From NCBI GenBank assembly GCA_023415795.1, contig JAEZJG010000022.1, positions 201,791-265,790 of the forward strand: a stretch of 64,000 bases of DNA, read 5' to 3'. Of the stretch, positions 7,964 to 15,844 are shown piece by piece. The DNA is from Bacillota bacterium. Its GTDB lineage: Bacteria > Bacillota > Clostridia > Christensenellales > SZUA-584. Each line of letters begins with the position of its first letter. Positions within the stretch are counted from its first letter, which is position 1. The translations under genes and the position numbers were made by a program. The notes under the pieces were generated by a model. It was given only the letters and a program-made list of their open reading frames with translations. It was not told the origin of the DNA and did no database searches.

Positions 7964-9139
7964 TTACTCGACGTCCTGCATCTTCTGAATATAGTAGCCA
8001 CCCTTGCGAACCACATCAAACTGCTGCGTCAAGGTTTCCATCGCGCCGGTATCGTCCGGGCTGGTAAAGTCGATAGCGGTAAACACCTTGGTGTTTTCAA
8101 AATACGTGTAGCTGGTGACGGTGGTGGGTGTGAGCGCCTTGTCGGCGATAAAGGCAGTGATCTCGTCTGCGGTACTGCTGCGCCCAATGCCCTGTGTTTT
8201 GGCGTCGGCAATAGCATCGCCCATCAGCAAATATGCGGTTTCGCTGGCTATACGACCATTATCCATCTGCTTAACCGCCACCATAGCTAGCAGCTCCGCT
8301 CCGTCGCCCGAGGGTACGAACGTGGCTTCCACACGCTGCTGCGGCGAGAGGTGTAGCACAATGTAGAATTGCTGTGTGGAACCGTCCGTCGCGGTGTAGT
8401 CGAATGGATACTCCGCGCGGTCCTTTGTGTACGAGATGTCCGATAGGTTGTCCACGCCCTTGGAAATGCTTAGTGTTCCGGCAGCTTCGTCGTATTTGTA
8501 TGTGCGCACCGGCACGCCGTTGCGGTCCTCCAGCAAGCCGGGATTGTAAGCGAGACGCTTCAGGCTCACACCATCTCTGGTGACCGTACCGTCTGCCGAC
8601 TCGGTATAGTGTTCACGGCGGATAAAGCTGCCGTCGGCACCCGGCTCTCCCGTCAGCCGTGAGGTTGCTTCAAAATAGGTCAGCGTTTTTTCGCCGTCCG
8701 CCTGATCCACGATGCCCATCACGTGTCCGTCGGCGGTCTGTATCATGTAGGTGCCGTCCTCGGTAATCATGTCCTTGAGCGCCTGCGGTTCGAGCAGGGC
8801 AGGTTTTATCAGCGTCAGCGGCAGCACCACGGCGGCAGCCAGCACCAACGCGAGTGCGCACAGCTTCAGCGCGGTCGCGGTGTTCAGCGTAGCGGTGCGC
8901 TTGCGAAACTCCGTTTTTGCGATACGCTTGCCTTCAGCCTTGTCCAGTTCTGCAACCGCCTCGCAGCTGTCGCAAACTGTCTCGTAGCGGCTGCCCAACG
9001 GAATGAGACTGATGAAGAAGATGACGACAAAGCGCGTGATGCGCACCAGCCTGTAGATATAACCCTCCGTGCATCCTGCACAGCCCTCGCCGTTGAAACG
9101 GCCCAACTCCTGACGAACTTCCTTGACACCGAATATCAT
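7964..9139 (-). CDS. Membrane-anchored protein with N-terminal zinc ribbon, unknown function
   Basis: A 391-residue protein. The first 60 residues hold a CAGC pair and a later CDSC pair flanking a hydrophobic segment (VVIFFISLIPLG), an arrangement typical of zinc-ribbon membrane proteins. A second membrane helix lies near residues 91-113. The remaining 275 residues, presumably outside the cell, are beta-rich with no Cys. I do not recognise the extracellular domain. It is first of a minus-strand pair with the YdcF-like gene. Confidence 0.65.
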   Translation of the reverse strand: MIFGVKEVRQELGRFNGEGCAGCTEGYIYRLVRITRFVVIFFISLIPLGSRYETVCDSCEAVAELDKAEGKRIAKTEFRKRTATLNTATALKLCALALVLAAAVVLPLTLIKPALLEPQALKDMITEDGTYMIQTADGHVMGIVDQADGEKTLTYFEATSRLTGEPGADGSFIRREHYTESADGTVTRDGVSLKRLAYNPGLLEDRNGVPVRTYKYDEAAGTLSISKGVDNLSDISYTKDRAEYPFDYTATDGSTQQFYIVLHLSPQQRVEATFVPSGDGAELLAMVAVKQMDNGRIASETAYLLMGDAIADAKTQGIGRSSTADEITAFIADKALTPTTVTSYTYFENTKVFTAIDFTSPDDTGAMETLTQQFDVVRKGGYYIQKMQDVE

Positions 9140-9243
9140 CGCAAACCTCGCTTATCTTTTGTTGGGGATAACACGATTATAACACACATGTTCGCGCATG
9201 TCCGTGAATAATATGGTACAAATAAACAAAGGGGGGCGGCCAA

Positions 9244-9570
9244 TTGCCATTGTATCCGCTGAAATTTGCTTTTTCTACCGAAAAAGGCGACAGGGTTGAG
9301 GCCGTGGTGACCGCGCCGGTTGAGCGGCGGTGCATATTGCACGGCACGGTGTACGACGCGGGCGGCGGCAAGCTGGCAGACGCGGTGGTGCGTCTGTTCG
9401 TCTGCGACGACGATCGTTTGCTACCGGCGGGGGACACGTTTACGGACGGGGACGGCGAGTTTGTGCTGGGGCCGCTGGATGCAGACAAACGTTTCGTTGC
9501 CAAGGTGTACACCGGCGGCGTGATGCTGCGCGAGGTGACGATACGCCCCGGTCGTAAGAAGCGTGGATAG
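9244..9570 (+). CDS. Small carboxypeptidase-regulatory-like (beta-sandwich) protein
   Basis: A 108-residue protein. Residues about 25-100 read as a prealbumin-like or carboxypeptidase-regulatory beta-sandwich: ILHGTVYDAGGGKLADAVVR, then FTDGDGEFVLGPLDADK. Such domains are common in surface proteins, but no signal peptide or anchor is present here. The start is TTG at 9244, seven bases after AAAGGGGGG. It stands alone, divergent from the minus-strand pair and followed by repeat DNA. Confidence 0.6.
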   Translation: MPLYPLKFAFSTEKGDRVEAVVTAPVERRCILHGTVYDAGGGKLADAVVRLFVCDDDRLLPAGDTFTDGDGEFVLGPLDADKRFVAKVYTGGVMLREVTIRPGRKKRG

Positions 9571-9628
9571 CAGGAAATTTCAATCGGCATTTTTATTGAC
9601 TGGCTCAGAAGGCTGACACAGGTCTATG

Positions 9629-9772
9629 AGAGTGGAGGCTCTGCCTCCACTCCACCGCTTAAGGGGCATTGCCCCTTAAGAATCCCACTAAAAATGCCAG
9701 ATTCATGGCATTTTTTTATTTATATTCTACTTTTTCTTAAAAGAAAAGTGGTCCGGGGGCAGAGTCCCTGGA
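9629..9772. repeat. Dispersed palindromic repeat block
   Basis: Two strong palindromes lie in tandem: GAGTGGAGGC/GCCTCCACTC (9630-9652) and CTTAAGGGGC/GCCCCTTAAG (9658-9680), followed by AATCCCAC and, after a terminator, CCGGGGGCAGAGTCCCTGG (about 9752-9770). A diverged copy of the same architecture is at 63699-63755. No gene is present between 9571 and 9869. Confidence 0.7.
9692..9717 (+). terminator. Terminator within the repeat block
   Basis: Stem AAATGCCA/TGGCATTT with GATTCA loop, then a T run. Confidence 0.75.
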
Positions 9773-9793
9773 AATGGGTCGTCACTAAGCTGC

Positions 9794-9818
9794 GCCTGTT
9801 TATTGACAGGCTTTTTTA
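9794..9818 (+). terminator. Second terminator upstream of the oxidoreductase gene
   Basis: Stem GCCTGT/ACAGGC with TTATTG loop and a run of six T. It isolates the next gene from upstream transcription. Confidence 0.75.
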
Positions 9819-9869
9819 TTTCCTATATCGTTGAGGTATCAAAATAGCGGCAGGCTTTGCGGAGGAATC

Positions 9870-11003
9870 ATGAAAGAGATCAGAGTGGGCGTTGTGGGAT
9901 TTGGCTTTATGGGACGAGCGCATACGTTTGGGTATAAGACGATACCGCTGTATTACCGCGATCTGCCGTTTAAGATCACGCTGGCGGGGGTGGCCACACC
10001 GAGGCTGGAGGTCGCGCAGCGGGCGGCGGAGGAGCTGGGCTTTCTAAAGGCGACGACGGACGTAGACGAGCTGTTGAGTGACCCAAATATCGATGCTGTC
10101 AGCATCTGCACGCCCAACATATTTCATATGGATGGTGTGACAAAGGCGCTGAAGGCAGGCAAGCATGTGTACTGCGATAAGCCGTTGGGCGCGACTTATG
10201 CAGAATCTCTGGAGGTGGCACGGCTGGCGGAGGAGAGCGGTTGCGTGACGCAGATGGCACTGCAATACCGGTTCTACACCGGCACGCTGCGGGCAAAGCA
10301 GCTGATGGAAGAGGGGCGATTGGGACGCGTACTGTCGTTCCGTGCCGCGTATCTGCACCCCACCGGCGTGAACCCGGACAAGCCGTTGGGCTGGAAGCAG
10401 CAGAAGCAGTTCGGTGGCGGCGGGGTGCTGCTGGATTTGGGCAGCCACATCTTCGACCTGATGTATTGGATGCTGGGCGAGTACGACAGCGTGATGACGA
10501 ACAACACCATCGTCTACCCACAGCGCCCCGGACAAAACGGCGGCTTGGTGGATGTGGACGCGGAGGATATGTCTGTATCCATGGTCAGGATGAAGAGCGG
10601 CGCACAGGGCACGATTGAGGCGTCGAAGGTGGCAACGGGCACCAACGACGAGCTGCGTTTTGAGATACATGGCACGAAGGGGGCGCTGTACTATAACTCG
10701 ACGCGCCCCAACGAGCTGCGGTTCTATGATGCGACGCAGCCGGACATGCCCTATGGGGGCGAATCGGGCTTTAAGATCATTGAGTGCGTCAGTCGGTATG
10801 AGAGCCCCGGCGGCTTCTTCCCTGGTGCCAAGTTTGCGAGCGGCTTCATGCGCGGGCATGTGCACAGCTTGTTTAACTTCCTGATGCACGTGCATAAAGA
10901 CAGGCCAAGCGCACCTTCGTTTGCGGATGGCGCTTATATCAGCCGTGTACTGGAAAAAGCTTATGAGTCGGACGGGGTGCGGCAGTGGGTAAAAATTGTG
11001 TAA
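9870..11003 (+). CDS. Gfo/Idh/MocA family NAD(P)-dependent oxidoreductase
   Basis: A 377-residue protein. The N-terminal Rossmann domain starts IRVGVVGFGFMGRAHTFGY (GxGxxG-type loop) and includes the family EKP-type motif as CDKPLGATYAES near residue 106. The C-terminal alpha/beta domain contains GGVLLDLGSHIFDLMYW, with the conserved Asp/His of the substrate site. Family members oxidise or reduce sugars, inositols or their derivatives; the substrate here is unknown. The ATG at 9870 follows GGAGG. It stands alone between terminators, so there is no operon context. Confidence 0.88.
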   Translation: MKEIRVGVVGFGFMGRAHTFGYKTIPLYYRDLPFKITLAGVATPRLEVAQRAAEELGFLKATTDVDELLSDPNIDAVSICTPNIFHMDGVTKALKAGKHVYCDKPLGATYAESLEVARLAEESGCVTQMALQYRFYTGTLRAKQLMEEGRLGRVLSFRAAYLHPTGVNPDKPLGWKQQKQFGGGGVLLDLGSHIFDLMYWMLGEYDSVMTNNTIVYPQRPGQNGGLVDVDAEDMSVSMVRMKSGAQGTIEASKVATGTNDELRFEIHGTKGALYYNSTRPNELRFYDATQPDMPYGGESGFKIIECVSRYESPGGFFPGAKFASGFMRGHVHSLFNFLMHVHKDRPSAPSFADGAYISRVLEKAYESDGVRQWVKIV

Positions 11004-11097
11004 ATAATACGCTTCGTCTCAGGTTTTTTTGTTTATGAGTGCAGCGTATACGTGTTGTTTCTTTTTGAGATGTAGACTGTCATACTGGCAATTGATA

Positions 11098-11128
11098 AAA
11101 GGAGCGGCATTGAATGAACCGCTCCTTT
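11098..11128. terminator. Bidirectional terminator between convergent genes
   Basis: A 10-bp stem AAAGGAGCGG/CCGCTCCTTT with an 11-base loop. It lies between the plus-strand oxidoreductase and the minus-strand VOC gene. Confidence 0.75.
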
Positions 11129-11144
11129 GTGTACCAGATGTATT

Positions 11145-12023
11145 CTAACCCTCAAATGCCCGCTCCAGTGTGGCAATATCCAGCTTGTGCATTGGCATAA
11201 GAGCCGCTGTTACGCGGCGCAGCGCTTCGGCAGAACCGCTCATGAACATGTCGTCCATTGATGCAGGTGAAATCTGCCACGATAAACCGTATTTATCCTT
11301 GAGCCAGCCGCACTGCTCCGCTTCGGGGTCTGCGGACAGCGCATCCCATAAACGATCGATCTCCGCCTGATCCGCACAGTTCACCAAAAGGGAGAACGCT
11401 TCATTGAAGGTGGAATCTCCGCCCGAGTGATGATCCATCGCAGAGAAATGCACGCCTTCCATATGAAACGCTGCGTAATTCACGCTGGCCTTGTCCGTTT
11501 CCGCTTCACCGGGGGCATAGTGGCTGACAAAGTCAACACCTGAATCACCAAACACCTGCGCATAGTAGTTGATGGCTTCCTCCGCTTTACCGCACACGCC
11601 GTTTGAAAACAACAGGTTGGGTGTAATCTTCTGCCGCTGGAGTTCTGGCATCTGAATAAGCTGCCAAGTCAAACCGAAGCGATCCTGAACCCAACCGTAT
11701 CTCGGGCTAAAGGGGTATTCACCCAGCGGCATCATCGCCGTGCCGCCCTCGATAAGAGCATTGTAGAGCTTGTCCACCTCCTGCGCCGTGGCACACGCCA
11801 CCATCAGCGAAATGGACTCGTTAAGGCGAAAGTGTGGACCTGCGCTGATGGCGTAGAAAGGCTGTCCCGCAAGCTCAAAACTTAAAAACTCGGCATCGCC
11901 TGAGGGGGTGTCCTCAATGACCGTGCTGTATACCAGGCGCGATCCATCAAAGAGGCTCATGTAGAATTCTGCGGCCTCTCGTGCATTGTCGTTGTACCAA
12001 AGATGGGGAACTATTTTCATCAT
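11145..12023 (-). CDS. VOC family protein with two PhnB-like domains
   Basis: A 292-residue protein made of two tandem PhnB-type glyoxalase-fold units. Unit one starts KIVPHLWYNDNAREAAEFY; unit two starts KITPNLLFSNGVCGKAEEAI. Each ends in a typical block (RYGWVQDRFGLTWQLI; CGWLKDKYGLSWQIS). Such proteins were named after 3-demethylubiquinone methyltransferase, but most have no proven activity and no methyltransferase motif is seen here. The start is the first of two adjacent ATG codons, five bases after AAAGGAGG. No operon partner. Confidence 0.85.
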   Translation of the reverse strand: MMKIVPHLWYNDNAREAAEFYMSLFDGSRLVYSTVIEDTPSGDAEFLSFELAGQPFYAISAGPHFRLNESISLMVACATAQEVDKLYNALIEGGTAMMPLGEYPFSPRYGWVQDRFGLTWQLIQMPELQRQKITPNLLFSNGVCGKAEEAINYYAQVFGDSGVDFVSHYAPGEAETDKASVNYAAFHMEGVHFSAMDHHSGGDSTFNEAFSLLVNCADQAEIDRLWDALSADPEAEQCGWLKDKYGLSWQISPASMDDMFMSGSAEALRRVTAALMPMHKLDIATLERAFEG

Positions 12024-12116
12024 AGCAGCCTCCTTTTGCATTTAAGCATATCGTTGATATAACTTTATTCTGCCAGAAAATGCGAAGAAGATCAATGCTA
12101 ATGAGAATCTTTATTA

Positions 12117-12602
12117 TTAATTTTTAGAGTGACAGCCGCAGCCATTCTCATGCTGATGCTGCTCGCCGCCGCAGGAATGGCGAACCCCATTCTCCAGCTT
12201 CACCTTGTTCATGCTGCCGCACTGAGGGCAGGCAATCTCGTAACCGTGTTTGCCGCCTTCAGTGCAGGGCGGTTCTTCCCAGGTCTTCTTGCAATCCACA
12301 CATTCAAAAACTCTGTTCTTCATTATAAAATAGCCTCCTTGTATTGTAATAGCGTGACCCTGAGTAAGAGCCGTTGCTATTTTTTTGCGCGATGCCGCCA
12401 GAATGCGTTGAAACGTAGGGCGGGTAAGCTCCATTTTACGGGCACAGGTTTCCTGATCGTATCCAAGCATATCTTTAAGACGCACCGCTTCCATTTCCTC
12501 AACACCCAGAACGGTGACGCTTTGTATATCTGTGGTGTCGGGCTTGAAGCTGCGGCATGCAGGAATATCCTCCACGCGGCCGCAGCAGCGTTTTCTTGGC
12601 AT
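12117..12602 (-). CDS. DUF134 family predicted DNA-binding protein with C-terminal zinc-binding extension
   Basis: A 161-residue protein. Residues 1-85 are DUF134: MPRKRCCGRV, VLGVEEMEAVRLKDMLGYDQ and a helix-turn-helix-like TRPTFQRILAASRKKIATAL. The C-terminal part (about 94-161) is a zinc-ribbon-like domain with CVDC, CTEG, CPQC and a Cys/His-rich end (HSCGGEQHQHENGCGCH). The ATG at 12602 follows TTGGAGGT. A strong internal ribosome site (AAGGAGG, 12334-12340) precedes an in-frame ATG at 12323, which could make the zinc-binding part alone as a 68-residue protein. Regulatory function is predicted from the family; targets are unknown. Confidence 0.85.
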   Translation of the reverse strand: MPRKRCCGRVEDIPACRSFKPDTTDIQSVTVLGVEEMEAVRLKDMLGYDQETCARKMELTRPTFQRILAASRKKIATALTQGHAITIQGGYFIMKNRVFECVDCKKTWEEPPCTEGGKHGYEIACPQCGSMNKVKLENGVRHSCGGEQHQHENGCGCHSKN

Positions 12603-12860
12603 CGATACCTCCAATTGAACATTTGCTCAATAAAATTATAAACCTGATGCGTCGAAAATACAAGAGCAGCATAGATTTATGGGGATGACATTTGTCTCAA
12701 AATTAATTAGTTCAAAATAAATATTTTGAGAAACACTAATGTAAAAGTTAAATTGTAACGATTATTGTTATTGAGGAGAAGGTATATAGGAGTGCGTATA
12801 TAAGCGCTGTTTTTTTTTCTTTAAGTATCAATCCAAACTATGAAAAATGGGAGATGTTTT

Positions 12861-15143
12861 ATGTTTAAGTTTTATCGTAATACGAAAATCGGCACAAAGG
12901 TATCAGTCATTATTGTACTGCTCGTTATACTGTCGTTGGGGCTCGTGAGCTTCATATCGTTTTCCGGTGCTTCAGATGCGTTGTTTACCAGTTATCAAAG
13001 CAGTATGACGACAATAGCCATGCAAACCTCCGATGTATTGTCGTTGGAGGTGCAGGCGTATAAGACTAGCATCAATCATGTTGTGGAACATATTGCAGAT
13101 GGTACAGCCGCGACTGCGGCTATTGAAGCGGGTATGAACGAGAAGGCGTATGCTTTTATGAGCTACACTGGTGTGGATGGAACCGTTGCAGCCTCCGGTG
13201 ATATCGATGATGATCTCACCACCCTTGACGGCTACCAGCAGGCGCTTGCAGGCAAGCAGGTGATCACCAGGGCAGATGTATTAAAGAGCACTGGTGAGTT
13301 ATACTTTTTTGCTTTCTCGCCAGTAACCAAGGGCGGGAAGGTCACGGGGGTTATCAGTGCGCTGATTGACTATAATATATTCAGAGATCTGATAAACACA
13401 GTGGATCTTGGAAAATCAGGTACTGCAATGCTGCTGGATGAAGTGGGTGCTGTCAGTGTTCACCCGATCATCGATAAGGTTGTCGCTCACGAAAACGCCA
13501 TTGAATCAGCCAAGAAGAATGCGAAGCTGGCTCCCATGGCAGCGCTCTTACAGAAGGCTGTCAATAGAGAGCAAGGCTTCGGACAATATGCTTTTGAAGG
13601 CGTTGTTAAATATATGGCTTATTCTCCGGTTGACGGAACGGACTGGAGCATCATGATCAGTATCCCTAAGGCGGAGCTGTTTGCATCTATAGATAAAGTA
13701 TTGGTCGCTATACTATCATCTTCAATTGCGGCATCGATTGTCGTTATGTTGGTGCTTTGGTTGTTTGTACGTATGCAGATTAGTAAGCCATTGAAGGTGA
13801 CAGGCGACTTTGCAAAGCAGCTGGCATCGGGTAATTTTGAAACGAAACTGGTCATAAAAAATAACGACGAGATCGGGCAGCTTTCCAGCATCTTGGACAG
13901 CGAGGTTCGGCAGGCGTTTGCTGCGATCGAGAAGAATCGCATTGTTTCAGAAAAGCAGACTTTGTATAGCAACCAGCAGGTAGACAAGCTGATCGTGAAC
14001 CTTGATCGGCTCTCAAAGGGTGAGCTTTACTGCGACATGACGGTGGATACACCTGACGAGGATACACAAAGCTTTTATGAGCTGTTCAGCAGGGTCGCGG
14101 ATAATCTGGGCCTGACAGTAAACACGCTCAGGACTTATATCGAGGAGATATCAGGGGCGTTGGCGACGATGTCCTCAGGCGACCTTACGGTAAACATCGA
14201 CAGCGAGTTCCGTGGAGACTTTGTCACGCTGAAGGATTCCATCAACAGCATTTCGGAATCGCTTAGTGGTGTAATGTCTGAAATAGAAGCGGCGGCACAG
14301 CAGGTGGCCGCGGGTACGACCCAGGTATCTGATGGCAGCCAGGAAATATCACAGGGCGCGACAGAGCAGGCCAGTGCGCTGGAGGAGCTGTCTGCGACGG
14401 TGACAGAGATAGCGGGACAGACAAGGCAAAACGCGATCAGCGCAGGTCAGGCAAACGAGCTCGCGATCAGTGCGAAAAAGAGCGCCGCAGAGGGTAACGA
14501 CCAGATGAAGGCGATGCAGAACGCGATGAGCGAGATTAACGATTCGTCTGCCAGCATCAGCAAGATCATCAAAGTGATAGACGACATTGCGTTCCAGACC
14601 AACATACTGGCGCTCAATGCCGCGGTGGAAGCGGCCAGAGCGGGAGCGCATGGTAAGGGCTTCGCGGTGGTGGCGGAGGAAGTGAGAAACCTTGCGGCCA
14701 GAAGCGCAAATGCGGCGAAGGAAACAACAGCCTTGATCGAAGGCTCAATAACGAAGACGGAAGCGGGTACGCAGATAGCGGACAAAACCGCACAGGCGCT
14801 GGCAGGTATAGCGGAGGGTGTTGACAAAGCAGCTGAGCTGATGGGGCAAATAGCCGCAGCATCCAACGAACAGGCAACCGGCATTGCGCAGGTGAATAAC
14901 GGTATCGAGCAGCTGTCGCAGGTGGTGCAGACGAACTCTGCGACGTCGGAAGAGACAGCGGCGACGGCGGAAGAGCTGTCCAGTCAGGCTGAAATGCTCA
15001 AAAGCCTCATCGTGCGCTTTAAGACGCGGGAAGAGCAGCGGGTGCATTCCTTCGACAAGCCCGCAAGAAGCGCCAAGCATCAATATAATGAGGCGGCAAA
15101 GCCGTTCATACAGCTTGAGGACGGCGATTTTGGCAAGTATTGA
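12861..15143 (+). CDS. Methyl-accepting chemotaxis protein
   Basis: A 760-residue chemoreceptor. TM1 is near residues 11-33, an extracellular ligand-binding region of Cache type runs to about 278, TM2 near 280-303, then a HAMP segment (RMQISKPLKVTGDFAKQLASG). A long cytoplasmic coiled coil contains the conserved signalling tip ALNAAVEAARAGAHGKGFAV plus VAEEVRNLAARSA (about 584-612). Glu/Gln pairs in the flanking helices are candidate methylation sites. The ligand cannot be read from sequence. The start at 12861 is chosen for GGGAGA upstream; an ATG seven codons earlier lacks a site. Together with motAB it implies motility. The upstream gap (12603-12860) is AT-rich and shows no clear promoter. 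Confidence 0.93.
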   Translation: MFKFYRNTKIGTKVSVIIVLLVILSLGLVSFISFSGASDALFTSYQSSMTTIAMQTSDVLSLEVQAYKTSINHVVEHIADGTAATAAIEAGMNEKAYAFMSYTGVDGTVAASGDIDDDLTTLDGYQQALAGKQVITRADVLKSTGELYFFAFSPVTKGGKVTGVISALIDYNIFRDLINTVDLGKSGTAMLLDEVGAVSVHPIIDKVVAHENAIESAKKNAKLAPMAALLQKAVNREQGFGQYAFEGVVKYMAYSPVDGTDWSIMISIPKAELFASIDKVLVAILSSSIAASIVVMLVLWLFVRMQISKPLKVTGDFAKQLASGNFETKLVIKNNDEIGQLSSILDSEVRQAFAAIEKNRIVSEKQTLYSNQQVDKLIVNLDRLSKGELYCDMTVDTPDEDTQSFYELFSRVADNLGLTVNTLRTYIEEISGALATMSSGDLTVNIDSEFRGDFVTLKDSINSISESLSGVMSEIEAAAQQVAAGTTQVSDGSQEISQGATEQASALEELSATVTEIAGQTRQNAISAGQANELAISAKKSAAEGNDQMKAMQNAMSEINDSSASISKIIKVIDDIAFQTNILALNAAVEAARAGAHGKGFAVVAEEVRNLAARSANAAKETTALIEGSITKTEAGTQIADKTAQALAGIAEGVDKAAELMGQIAAASNEQATGIAQVNNGIEQLSQVVQTNSATSEETAATAEELSSQAEMLKSLIVRFKTREEQRVHSFDKPARSAKHQYNEAAKPFIQLEDGDFGKY

Positions 15144-15214
15144 GAGATGCTGCTGTTGACAAGCAGCCGGATATAACAGAGGAATAGCCGGACACCACTT
15201 GTCCGGAGACAGAG

Positions 15215-15250
15215 AACCCCTTGCGCTGTAAATGCACAAGGGGTTTTCGT
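15215..15250 (+). terminator. Terminator of the chemoreceptor gene
   Basis: Stem AACCCCTTG/CAAGGGGTT with TTTT tail. Confidence 0.8.
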
Positions 15251-15273
15251 GTTATAGAAATGATTTCGGTTGA

Positions 15274-15762
15274 CTAAAGAGACAGCTCCATAAAACCTAC
15301 GGTAAACGGCAGATGCGCGAACAGCCGTGTGCCGGTGTGTACAAAGCCGTGCAATAAATACCAGTCTTTAAGCATCGTATTCTCTTCAATAATGCCAATG
15401 GTGATTTTGTTTCCACCTTTTTTGCGGACTGTATCACATGCCCATTCCAGTAACTGTGATCCATGACCCGCATGGCGGAGTGGGGGCAGCACAGCCAGCT
15501 TGCACAGCTCAAACATGTCCTCGCTCTTTTGCGCCAATTGCGCGAAGCCTGAGGGTTGTCCGTCGGCAAACAGTCCGGCCATCACATCACCCCGGCTATG
15601 ATCGGACAACAACCGCTCCGTTTGGATAAACGCGCCATTGGTGGGGCAATTCTGTATCGTTAAGCCAAAATCCGCCGCGACAGTTGCAAAGCTTTGGCGT
15701 ATTACCTCCGCAAACACAGCCAGCTCATCTGAGCACACCTCGCGTATCAATACATTCGCCAT
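15274..15762 (-). CDS. GNAT family N-acetyltransferase
   Basis: A 162-residue GNAT-fold protein. The acetyl-CoA binding motif A region is CKLAVLPPLRHAGHGSQLLE (R/Q-x-x-G-x-G/A type, here RHAGHG), followed by ITIGIIEENTMLKDWYLLHGF, the usual motif B. The acceptor is unknown. AAGGAG precedes the ATG. It lies downstream of thrS on the same strand but a terminator separates them. Confidence 0.85.
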   Translation of the reverse strand: MANVLIREVCSDELAVFAEVIRQSFATVAADFGLTIQNCPTNGAFIQTERLLSDHSRGDVMAGLFADGQPSGFAQLAQKSEDMFELCKLAVLPPLRHAGHGSQLLEWACDTVRKKGGNKITIGIIEENTMLKDWYLLHGFVHTGTRLFAHLPFTVGFMELSL

Positions 15763-15793
15763 GGGTTTCTCCTTTCAGCCCTCTTCTTATATG

Positions 15794-15822
15794 ACAAGAG
15801 CGCACATCTAGCGCGCTCTTGT
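15794..15822 (-). terminator. Terminator downstream of thrS
   Basis: A 10-bp stem ACAAGAGCGC/GCGCTCTTGT. Confidence 0.65.
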
Positions 15823-15844
15823 AGCCTGTTTAGAATCTAAGCTG

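Noticed and set aside
12129..12641. A 170-codon plus-strand open frame opposite the DUF134 gene
   Set aside because: Antisense shadow; it has no family resemblance, while the minus frame is a clear DUF134 protein with ribosome site.
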